A program made the position numbers and the translations under genes. Positions 1 to 5,358 of a stretch of 5,358 nt of DNA are shown piece by piece; the first letter of the stretch is position 1; every line of letters starts with the position of its first letter. Location: the NCBI GenBank assembly GCA_003477185.1, contig DMTJ01000273.1, positions 1 through 5,358 on the forward strand. Direction: 5' to 3'. The stretch comes from Lentisphaeria bacterium (lineage in GTDB: Bacteria > Verrucomicrobiota > Lentisphaeria > JABSQK01 > UBA12247). The notes under the pieces are model-generated. The model worked only from the letters and a program-made list of their open reading frames with translations, was not told the DNA's origin and made no database searches.

Positions 1-4
1 CCCT

Positions 5-1417
5 ATGAATGTTCCTTCGGCGCGGGTGGCGCCAATTTTGGATCCAGGCTTTGTCCCGGCCGTTCTTTGGAAGCAGAGCTATCAGGCTTTGTGTGCCGCC
101 ACGACTGGTAGTCGGCGGGTGGTGCTTGGTATTGGCCGCCCGGATGGCACGACATTTCGGCGCGAGATGATGGTGTTGCCCGCCGAGCCCGCGTGGGCGG
201 CGCTGACGGCGAAAGCCGTGGAACGAGAGGTGAAGTTTCTGCTCTGGCAGTGGGGAGGATCGCGGATCTTTGTGGCTGGCGCACCCGAGATTGCCGTTGC
301 TCTTGCCCTGCAGTATGCACCTGGCGGTGCCCACGCGTTCGATAGCGAAACTATCGGCCGGGGCGTGTACGGAGAAGACATGCGCGTAGAAGGCTGCGAT
401 GAGTCGAGCATCCCAACCACGCACGAGACCGGGCGATCCCTAGGGCGTAACTTGGACGGCTGCCGAATTGGCTTTGATCTGGGCGGAAGCGACCGCAAGT
501 GCGCCGCGGTGATCGACGGCAAGGTCGTCTTTTCGGAAGAAATTACTTGGTCACCATATTTTGAGAGCGATCCGGCCTATCACTTGGCAGGGATTCAGGA
601 TTCTTTGGAACGTGCGGCAGCGCATTTGCCACGGGTCGACGCCATTGGCGGCAGCGCCGCCGGGATCTATGTGGATAACGAAGTTCGGGTTGCGTCGCTT
701 TTTCGCGGTGTTTCGCCAGAGGCGTTCGAGTCTGATGTGCGCGGCATCTTCCTGCGTTTGCGGGAGCTCTGGGGCGTGCCCTGCGAGGTGATCAACGACG
801 GCGAAGTCACGGCGCTGGCAGGCTCTATGTCGCTCGGCGATACCGCAGTTCTCGGGGTCGCCATGGGGACCAGCCTGGCTGCTGGGTACTGTAACCCGCA
901 GGGCGAGGTTACGTCATGGCTCAATGAATTAGCCTTTGTCCCGATCGACTACCGTGAGGACGCGCCACGCGATGAGTGGTCGGGCGATATTGGCTGCGGC
1001 GTTCAGTATTTCTCCCAGCAAGGCGTAGCGCGCCTGTTGCCAGCAGCCGGGATCGAGACGCCCGCCGAAATGCGACTACCGGAACGCTTGGTCATTCTGC
1101 AGGAGCAGATGGCCGCCGGGGACGAGCGAGCGCAACGTCTTTATGAGACTATCGGTACCTATTTTGGCTACGCGATCGCGCAGTATGCGGACCATTATGA
1201 GCTGCGAAATCTGCTGCTTCTGGGCCGGGTCAGCTCAGGAGCTGGTGGCGAAGCTATCGTGGCAAAGGCGAACGAGGTGCTGGCCTTGGAGTTTCCGGAC
1301 TTGCACGAGCGCATCGGCATCACGAGCCCGGATGAGTCGATGAAGCGACACGGCCAGGCCATTGCCGCCGCTAGTTTACCAGATATCAGAAATGGAAAGC
1401 AAGGAGCGAGCTGCTAG
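5..1417 (+). CDS. ROK-family sugar kinase with extra N-terminal domain
   Basis: A probable cytoplasmic ATP-dependent sugar kinase of the ROK fold (470 aa; simple ROK kinases are about 300 aa). The kinase part starts near residue 152. It has the phosphate-binding DLGGSDRK motif (158-165), the likely catalytic aspartate D265 in INDGEVTALAG, a second phosphate loop AMGTS (286-290) and a hinge-like NELAF (307-311). The usual ROK zinc motif (Cys-rich, GCxGxxGC type) is not present; the matching place reads WSGDIGCGVQYFS (325-337), with a single cysteine. Residues 1-150 form an additional domain I do not recognise. It is followed by a PIG-L deacetylase and nagB, so GlcNAc or a related amino sugar is the likely substrate (inference). 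Only four bases precede the ATG, so no ribosome site is visible and the true start could lie further upstream. It ends with TAG directly against the next ATG. ROK membership is confident; substrate is not. Confidence 0.85.
   Translation: MNVPSARVAPILDPGFVPAVLWKQSYQALCAATTGSRRVVLGIGRPDGTTFRREMMVLPAEPAWAALTAKAVEREVKFLLWQWGGSRIFVAGAPEIAVALALQYAPGGAHAFDSETIGRGVYGEDMRVEGCDESSIPTTHETGRSLGRNLDGCRIGFDLGGSDRKCAAVIDGKVVFSEEITWSPYFESDPAYHLAGIQDSLERAAAHLPRVDAIGGSAAGIYVDNEVRVASLFRGVSPEAFESDVRGIFLRLRELWGVPCEVINDGEVTALAGSMSLGDTAVLGVAMGTSLAAGYCNPQGEVTSWLNELAFVPIDYREDAPRDEWSGDIGCGVQYFSQQGVARLLPAAGIETPAEMRLPERLVILQEQMAAGDERAQRLYETIGTYFGYAIAQYADHYELRNLLLLGRVSSGAGGEAIVAKANEVLALEFPDLHERIGITSPDESMKRHGQAIAAASLPDIRNGKQGASC
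1401..1406 (+). promoter_or_regulatory. Ribosome binding site of the PIG-L gene
   Basis: AAGGAG lies inside the last codons of the ROK kinase gene, 11 bases before the ATG at 1418. The spacing is slightly long but workable. It supports separate initiation of the deacetylase rather than dependence on readthrough of the kinase stop codon. Confidence 0.6.
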
Positions 1418-2266
1418 ATGAATCTCTCACGAACCGATCATGACGTGTTTGTGCCGGATGGCGAGTCGCTGCCTGAGGCGCTCGCGCGTACCACGCACCT
1501 GTGCATTGGCGCGCACCAGGACGACCAAGAGTTTATGGCCTATCACGGGATCGCGGTGTGCTTCGGGCAGTCCGATCGCTGGTTTACCGGCGTGGTAGTC
1601 ACCGATGGTGGGGGGAGTGTCCGCTGCGGCCCCTATGCCGAGCGCACCAATGAGGAAATGATGGCGATTCGGCAGCACGAGCAGCGCAAAGCTGCGGTTA
1701 TCGGTGAGTACGCCTGCCAGATTCAGTTGGGCTACCCGAGCCGGATCATAAAAGACGCGAAGGATGAGAGTACCACGGAAGATCTGTATCAGATTCTCCT
1801 TGCGACCTGTCCTGAGACGGTCTATCTGCACAACCCTACTGATAAGCATGACACCCATGTGGCCACCTTGCTGCGGTGCATCGCCGCGGTGCGCAAATTG
1901 CCGCAGGATGCCCGGCCAAAGTTGGTGGTAGGCTGCGAGGTCTGGCGCTCCTTGGACTGGCTTTGTGATGCCGACAAGGTGGCGATGGATGTCGAGCCGC
2001 ACCGGAACCTCCGCGCGGCGTTATCGGGTGTCTTTGACTCGCAGATCGCGGGCGGCAAGTCCTACGACCTGGCCGTTACGGGCCGCCAGGCGGCCAATGC
2101 GACCTTCTTCGAGTCACACGCCGTCGATGCTAGTTTGGCACTCAGCTGGTGCATGGACCTGACGTCCTTGATCGTCGACGATACTCTCACGCTTGAAGCC
2201 TATGCCCTGTCCTATATCGAGCGCTTCCAGGAAGAAGTTCAAGCCCGCATCCAGCGTTTCGCGTAA
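1418..2266 (+). CDS. PIG-L/LmbE-family zinc-dependent deacetylase
   Basis: A 282-aa hydrolase of the GlcNAc-PI de-N-acetylase (PIG-L/LmbE) family, which removes acetyl groups from N-acetylglucosamine-containing substrates using a metal ion. The signature AHQDDQE is at residues 32-38: H33 and D36 are the expected metal ligands and D35 the expected general base. The family's usual proline after the histidine is Q34 here. The third ligand is expected in the segment HNPTDKHDTHVA (138-149), most likely H147 with H144 nearby. No signal peptide is visible, so it probably acts in the cytoplasm. It begins at the base after the kinase stop and is followed 14 bases later by nagB. That position suggests deacetylation of GlcNAc or GlcNAc-6-P, in place of NagA. 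In Bacteroidetes a PIG-L-like domain is found fused to NagB, which supports a shared pathway. Other substrates, such as chitobiose-type disaccharides or mycothiol-like conjugates, cannot be excluded. Confidence 0.85.
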   Translation: MNLSRTDHDVFVPDGESLPEALARTTHLCIGAHQDDQEFMAYHGIAVCFGQSDRWFTGVVVTDGGGSVRCGPYAERTNEEMMAIRQHEQRKAAVIGEYACQIQLGYPSRIIKDAKDESTTEDLYQILLATCPETVYLHNPTDKHDTHVATLLRCIAAVRKLPQDARPKLVVGCEVWRSLDWLCDADKVAMDVEPHRNLRAALSGVFDSQIAGGKSYDLAVTGRQAANATFFESHAVDASLALSWCMDLTSLIVDDTLTLEAYALSYIERFQEEVQARIQRFA

Positions 2267-2268
2267 AC

Positions 2269-2273
2269 AGGAG
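2269..2273 (+). promoter_or_regulatory. Ribosome binding site of nagB
   Basis: AGGAG sits between the PIG-L stop (TAA, 2264-2266) and the nagB ATG at 2281, with a 7-base spacer. This near-ideal site fixes the nagB start and indicates operon expression. Confidence 0.75.
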
Positions 2274-2280
2274 TCCCCAT

Positions 2281-3066
2281 ATGGAAGTCATTATTCGTCC
2301 CACGCGTGAAGACGCCGAACATCTTGTCACTCGGCTCATCGCCGATCAGGTACGAGCCGAACCTGACTTGGTTCTTGGCCTTGCCACTGGAGCCACGATG
2401 GAGCGCGTGTATGTTCAACTTGCGCGCGCCCATGTCGACGAGGCAGTGGACTTCTCACTGGTCCGTACCTTCAATCTCGATGAGTACGTAGGCTTGGCTG
2501 GCGACGATCCCCAGTCCTACCGCTTCTACATGGACCAGCACCTCTTCAGTAAAATCAACGTCGACCGACGCAACACCTACTTGCCGAATGGCGTTGCCGA
2601 AGATCTCGCTGCTGAGTGCCTCGCGTACGAGGCGCGGATCGCCCGTTGCGGTGGCATCGACCTGCAACTGCTCGGGATCGGTAAGTCTGGGCACATTGGC
2701 TTCAACGAGCCGCTTTCTGCCCTGCAGTCCCGGACGCGCGAGAAAGCCCTGACGCCCACCACCATCGCCCAAAACGCAGGCTACTTCTCGCGGCCCGAGG
2801 ACATGCCACATCGGGGCTTGACCATGGGCGTCGGCACCATTCTTGATGCTCGCGAAATCCTACTGTTGGTGACTGGAGCAAGCAAGGCGCAGGTCTTGGC
2901 GCGGGCAGTGGAAGGCCCAGTTACCTCCATGATTTCGGCGTCAGCCCTGCAACTCCACGCTCGCTGCCGAGTGATCGTAGACGAAGCTGCTGCCGCGCAA
3001 CTTGTCGAGCAAGAATACTACCGTTGGATCTTCGACCACGAACCTGAATGGCAGCCCTACCATTGA
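2281..3066 (+). CDS. nagB: Glucosamine-6-phosphate deaminase
   Basis: Converts glucosamine-6-phosphate to fructose-6-phosphate and ammonia in the cytoplasm, feeding amino sugars into glycolysis. The 261-aa length fits the family (E. coli NagB is 266 aa). Family motifs run in order: LGLATGATMERVY (32-44, phosphate binding), FNLDEYVGL (64-72, with D67 matching the E. coli catalytic D72), YRFYMDQHLF (80-89), LGIGKSGHIGFNEP (131-144), TMGVGTILDAREILLLVTG (181-199) and EGPVTSMISASALQLH (211-226). H138 and E143 match E. coli H143 and E148. The residue matching E. coli D141 is S136; from memory, Bacillus NagB has N at this place, so variation there is tolerated. It is the third gene of the operon, and its 3' end overlaps the start of the broken phosphotransferase gene by 19 bases. 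This is the most secure functional call in the window. Confidence 0.95.
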   Translation: MEVIIRPTREDAEHLVTRLIADQVRAEPDLVLGLATGATMERVYVQLARAHVDEAVDFSLVRTFNLDEYVGLAGDDPQSYRFYMDQHLFSKINVDRRNTYLPNGVAEDLAAECLAYEARIARCGGIDLQLLGIGKSGHIGFNEPLSALQSRTREKALTPTTIAQNAGYFSRPEDMPHRGLTMGVGTILDAREILLLVTGASKAQVLARAVEGPVTSMISASALQLHARCRVIVDEAAAAQLVEQEYYRWIFDHEPEWQPYH

Positions 3067-3362
3067 AGCACGACCTTCGCGCTATTGCCGGCGTATTCGA
3101 CCTGCGAGCCGACTTCATCTAGGGGGGCGCCCCTACGGCAGTGGCCACATTAAAGACACCTTCGCCGCGGTCTGTTCACAAAGCGGTGCGTCGGTTCGTT
3201 ATATCCTCCAGCGCATCAATCATTTGGTCTTCAAGGACCCGATTGCTCTGATGCAGCACATTCAACGGCACCCATGACATGACCCGACGTGCGCTCACGC
3301 TGGTCCCGACACACGCCGGAGAGATCTACCATCACCACTAGCGCGATCGCGGTGACGTAGTT
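3048..3362 (+). pseudogene. Broken N-acetylhexosamine-1-kinase-like phosphotransferase (N-terminal part)
   Basis: Remains of a phosphotransferase-family (APH/choline-kinase fold) gene resembling NahK-type kinases, which phosphorylate GlcNAc or GalNAc at C1. Three pieces read in order. Piece one is ATG 3048 to 3119, ending KHDLRAIAGVFDLRADFI before TAG (3120-3122). Piece two is in another frame, about 3122-3274, with PYGSGHIKDTFAAV and RYILQRINHLVFKDPIALMQ, both hallmarks of this family. Piece three, from 3270, returns to the first frame and carries RRALTLVPTHAGEIYHHH before TAG (3339-3341), then weakly RDRGDV. After about 3360 no kinase similarity remains, whereas the family is about 350 aa, so roughly two thirds is missing. 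The 19-base overlap with nagB shows it was once a coupled fourth gene of the operon. Two frame changes may reflect an extra base or bases near the G/C run at 3121-3133 and an indel near 3270. Sequencing error is possible but would not explain the missing remainder. Confidence 0.8.
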
Positions 3363-3417
3363 GTGGGACCGGGGAGGAGGAAGTTGAGAGGGGGAGCTGC
3401 GACAAAAAGATGGACTA
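3363..3417 (+). other. Purine-rich non-coding spacer between two gene remnants
   Basis: After the kinase remnant fades, the + strand becomes strongly purine-rich (runs of GGGGAGGAGGAAG and GAGAGGGGGAG, then GACAAAAAGA). No family similarity is seen on either strand. It is probably the scar where the rest of the kinase gene was lost. Confidence 0.4.
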
Positions 3418-3434
3418 GAGTCGACTCGAGTCGA
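3418..3434. repeat. Overlapping palindromes GAGTCGACTC and TCGACTCGAGTCGA
   Basis: Two perfect palindromes overlap: a 10-bp one at 3418-3427 and a 14-bp one at 3421-3434. The same stretch can be read as a direct repeat of GAGTCGA (3418-3424 and 3428-3434) around CTC. It abuts the original stop codon of the minus-strand dioxygenase remnant (3435-3437). It could be a terminator stem, a protein-binding site, or chance. Confidence 0.6.
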
Positions 3435-3443
3435 TTATTTTTT
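3421..3443 (+). terminator. Possible rho-independent terminator of the amino-sugar operon
   Basis: The self-complementary 14-mer at 3421-3434 can fold to a 5-bp stem (TCGAC/GTCGA) with a TCGA loop, and is followed at once by TTATTTTTT (3435-3443). The order hairpin then T-tract fits termination of + strand transcription from the nag-type operon. The stem is short and of modest strength, so this is tentative. On the minus strand no T-tract follows, so it would not serve the dioxygenase remnant. Confidence 0.4.
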
Positions 3444-4046
3444 CGCTTCTGCGATGCCACCTCCGCTCACTACACGACCTGCTTGGCCGACGCGCCGAAA
3501 CTACTCCAAGGCAGGATCCAAGTGCTCATCGGGCGCGTACTCAAAGTGGATGACTCGGCGTCGAGTTGGCGATGCCGAGCGCCGAGATGCGTGCAGAAGG
3601 AGAGGGGACATCAGGAAACCGTCGCCGGCCATGCATTCGCAATCAACTGCCCGTTTCGTGTCGTATTCGGGCAGATACCCCAACTCAATCCGTCCAGCCT
3701 TGTGGCTGGCAGGAATCACTCTTAGCGCTCCGTTAGTGGCTGGCGTTTTGTCGAGGTTCAGGCAGATCGCGACCATCTGCTCAAGAAGGAAAATTGGTGG
3801 TTGAACGTGCGGATATCCGTCATTGCAGGACCATGGCCCCTATCCAGGAACGAACTGCTCCTCAACCACGGTAATGATCAAATCCTGATGCCACGGCACG
3901 AGCCAATTCGCCTTTGTTGTCTTATCGAACAGGATACTCCTAACTGGCCGCAAGCCGCCGGGAAAGAGGGACAGAAGCGTGCTGGAAACGCTAAGCGCAG
4001 CGATCGTACTCTCAGCTTACGCACACATGCGGTTCACCCCACCCGA
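3435..4046 (-). pseudogene. Decayed phytanoyl-CoA dioxygenase (PhyH) family gene
   Basis: Reading the minus strand from about 4046 down to a natural TAA (3437-3435), one frame carries a recognisable PhyH-type Fe(II)/2-oxoglutarate oxygenase over about 200 codons. In order: RPVRSILFDKTTKANW, VPWHQDL (Fe ligands H at 3888-3890 and D at 3882-3884), GPWSCNDGYPHVQPP, LNLDKTPATNGALRVIPASH, then MSPLLLHAS (third ligand H at 3591-3593) and RRRVIHFEYAP (2-oxoglutarate-binding arginine). The frame has no indels but three stops: TAA at 4019-4017, TAG at 3842-3840 where the family has an aromatic residue (Tyr in VPGYGPW), and TAG at 3503-3501 where it has Trp (LEW). The N-terminal part before about 4046 is not recognisable, and the family is typically about 240-290 aa. 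The ATG at 3776 opens a frame that covers only the C-terminal part and lacks the HxD ligands, so it is unlikely to be a functional gene. The substrate cannot be told. Confidence 0.85.
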
Positions 4047-4125
4047 TTTGTCCGATTACGGATCATTATGCCGGATGAATGTGTACGCGTTCAGCAAAAT
4101 TCAGAACAGGAACGGGAGGCGCGGG

Positions 4126-4144
4126 TTGGCATCGAATCTGCATG
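4126..4144 (+). promoter_or_regulatory. Candidate sigma-54 (-24/-12) promoter of hoxF
   Basis: TTGGCA (4126-4131) and CTGCA (4138-4142) place the invariant GG (4128-4129) and GC (4140-4141) exactly 10 bases apart, as required for RpoN. The match to TGGCAC-N5-TTGCA is good but not perfect (T for C after TGGCA; CTGCA for TTGCA). A start site near 4153 would give a leader of about 43 bases before the hoxF ATG. In Cupriavidus necator the soluble hydrogenase operon is known to use sigma-54 with the activator HoxA, so placement and gene fit. No clear IHF site or activator-binding repeat was recognised upstream. Confidence 0.6.
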
Positions 4145-4182
4145 GGAGTTACAGGGATTAGCACCATTCCTGCGGCATGAAT

Positions 4183-4188
4183 GAGGGG
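4183..4188 (+). promoter_or_regulatory. Ribosome binding site of hoxF
   Basis: GAGGGG lies 7 bases before the ATG at 4196. An in-frame ATG at 4181 would add five residues but has no purine-rich site in front of it and would contain this one, so 4196 is the preferred start. Confidence 0.75.
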
Positions 4189-4195
4189 AATAAAA

Positions 4196-5358
4196 ATGGT
4201 AACCTGTATTAGAGCAAGCGTTGAGGCGATCTGCGACCGCCACGACAATGCGCGTTTGCGCCTGATAGATATCCTGCGTGATGTGCAGGAGGAATTTCGC
4301 TGCGTCTCTGAAGAATCAATTGCAGTCATTGCCAAGGCGCTGCAGATCAGCCCGGGGCAGGTGACTTCTACAGTTTCGTTTTACTCTTTTTTCTCAATTG
4401 AGCCAGTGGGAACTGTCATTCGGCTGTGTGATGATATCATCGACCGGTTTCATGGCGGTGATGCGGTATTGGCGGCTTTCGAACAGGCGCTGGGCATCTC
4501 GTGTGGGCAGTCCACAGCAGATGGGACCATTACCCTACAGGCGACGCCGTGCATCGGGATGAGCGATCAAGCGCCAGCAGCGCTGATTGATGACACGGTA
4601 TTTACGCGTTTAACCCCGGACTCAGCACGCAAGCTAGCTCGCGAGTTGCAGGAAGGCCGCAAGCCGACGGATTTGGTGGAGGAGCTAGGCGACGGTAATA
4701 ACTCCGATGACCTCGTGCAGGCCATGGTTCAGAATCACATTCGGCAAGCTGGACCGGTGCTGCTGACTCCGCAGACGCCGGGCAGTAGCCTGAAAAAGAC
4801 GCTGGGCTTAACGCCGGCCGAGGTGATTCGCAATGTGAAGACGGCCCGCTTGCGAGGACGGGGCGGTGCCGGGTTTCCCACCGGGATGAAGTGGGAGTTT
4901 ACGGCACGTGCGCCGGGGGAGCGCCGGTTTCTGGTCTGCAATGCCGATGAAGGAGAACCGGGCACATTTAAGGACCGGGTGCTGTTGACGGAATACCCCG
5001 ATACCTTGATCGAGGGCATGACCATTGGCGGCTTTGCCATTGGCGCCGAAGAAGGGATCATTTATCTGCGCGCTGAGTATGCGTATTTGGCGCGATTTCT
5101 TGAGGCGCGACTGCAGGCTCGCCGCAACGCGGGCCTACTGGGCAGCAATATTCTGGGCCGTGCCGGGTTTACGTTTGATATTCGCATTCAGTTGGGTGCC
5201 GGTGCCTACATCTGCGGCGAGGAGTCGGCGCTGCTGAATTCGTGCGAGGGCTTGCGAGGGGACCCGCGGACTCGGCCACCATTCCCGGCTCAGAAGGGAT
5301 ATCTGGGCTGCCCGACTAGTGTCAATAATGTCGAAACCCTGTGTTGTGTGGCGCGCAT
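4196..5358 (+). CDS. hoxF: NAD-reducing [NiFe] hydrogenase diaphorase subunit HoxF (5' part)
   Basis: The flavin- and NAD(H)-binding subunit of the cytoplasmic bidirectional HoxFUYH hydrogenase (group 3d), which couples H2 oxidation to NAD+ reduction. The visible 387 residues are the first two thirds of a protein of about 600 aa; the window ends inside a codon. Residues 1-160 are a NuoE-like domain with LIDILRDVQ (23-31), SFYSFF (61-66) and TPCIGMSDQAPAALID (117-132). It keeps only two of the four NuoE cluster cysteines (C78, C119); the partner places are D83 and S123. From about 200 onward is the NuoF-like domain, with LRGRGGAGFPTGMKW (219-233, NAD/FMN binding), CNADEGEPGTFKDR (248-261) and GAGAYICGEESALL (334-347). 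The [4Fe-4S] cysteine motif would lie beyond the window. The fused NuoE-NuoF layout and close motif agreement, from memory, with Cupriavidus HoxF favour HoxF over complex I NuoF or formate dehydrogenase FdsB. As first gene after the promoter, it probably leads hoxUYH off the right edge. Confidence 0.9.
   Translation, partial: MVTCIRASVEAICDRHDNARLRLIDILRDVQEEFRCVSEESIAVIAKALQISPGQVTSTVSFYSFFSIEPVGTVIRLCDDIIDRFHGGDAVLAAFEQALGISCGQSTADGTITLQATPCIGMSDQAPAALIDDTVFTRLTPDSARKLARELQEGRKPTDLVEELGDGNNSDDLVQAMVQNHIRQAGPVLLTPQTPGSSLKKTLGLTPAEVIRNVKTARLRGRGGAGFPTGMKWEFTARAPGERRFLVCNADEGEPGTFKDRVLLTEYPDTLIEGMTIGGFAIGAEEGIIYLRAEYAYLARFLEARLQARRNAGLLGSNILGRAGFTFDIRIQLGAGAYICGEESALLNSCEGLRGDPRTRPPFPAQKGYLGCPTSVNNVETLCCVAR

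Noticed and set aside
1427..2002. Minus-strand frame of 191 codons opposite the PIG-L gene
   Set aside because: Its sense strand encodes a clear PIG-L enzyme with catalytic residues; the antisense frame has no motif and is a shadow.
3418..3434. Linker-like sequence with SalI and XhoI sites, resembling a cloning junction
   Set aside because: Such sites are common in GC-rich DNA. The oxygenase frame runs naturally to its stop right next to it and no vector sequence is seen, so contamination is not supported.
3363..3804. Two overlapping + strand frames of about 120 codons
   Set aside because: Both run antisense through the oxygenase remnant and the purine-rich spacer; their composition is arginine/serine-rich with no recognisable domain.
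3801..4184. Open frame of 127 codons on the + strand
   Set aside because: It is antisense to the PhyH-family remnant and overlaps the hoxF promoter. It shows no family motif and has no good ribosome site; it is a by-chance frame.
4066..4335. Minus-strand frame of 89 codons upstream of and within hoxF, considered as the missing PhyH N-terminus
   Set aside because: No PhyH-like N-terminal motifs appear in any of the three minus-strand frames here; most of it lies antisense to hoxF codons.
1..5358. CRISPR arrays, tRNA or rRNA genes, insertion sequences
   Set aside because: No regularly spaced repeats, cloverleaf-like segments, rRNA motifs or transposase-like frames were found on reading both strands.

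Overview
The window shows a bacterial chromosome segment of moderate-to-high GC with tightly packed genes. It holds an amino-sugar catabolic operon on the left, a block of gene remains in the middle, and the start of a hydrogenase gene on the right. The taxon cannot be fixed from sequence alone. The hydrogenase gene resembles the soluble NAD-reducing hydrogenase of Cupriavidus-type bacteria, and a NagB + LmbE-type deacetylase + ROK kinase grouping suits a chitin- or glycan-using heterotroph. A bacterium that combines amino-sugar fermentation or respiration with H2 metabolism is a reasonable inference, not a demonstrated fact.

Region 1 (5-3066, + strand) has three intact genes that are almost gapless: a ROK-family sugar kinase with a long extra N-terminal domain, a PIG-L/LmbE-type zinc deacetylase, and glucosamine-6-phosphate deaminase (nagB). 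Together they could phosphorylate an N-acetylated amino sugar, remove the acetyl group, and convert GlcN-6-P to fructose-6-P plus ammonia. No NagA is seen in the window, so the PIG-L enzyme may supply the deacetylation step.

Region 2 (3048-4046) is a graveyard of two genes. A fourth operon gene, an N-acetylhexosamine-1-kinase-like phosphotransferase, starts inside the end of nagB (ATG at 3048). It is broken by two frame changes and two in-frame TAG codons, and it fades out near 3360. Facing it on the minus strand (4046 to 3435) is a phytanoyl-CoA dioxygenase-family gene. Its reading frame is recognisable for about 200 codons without indels but is interrupted by TAA, TAG and TAG, and its N-terminus is missing. 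Between the two lies a purine-rich stretch and a 14-bp perfect palindrome followed by a T-tract, possibly a terminator for the left operon.

Region 3 (4126-5358, + strand) begins with a good candidate sigma-54 (-24/-12) promoter about 50 bases before a well-placed ribosome binding site. The gene that follows is the first 387 codons of hoxF, the NAD/FMN-binding diaphorase subunit of a bidirectional [NiFe] hydrogenase. It runs off the right edge of the window. Sigma-54 control of hox genes is known in Cupriavidus, which makes the promoter call more credible.
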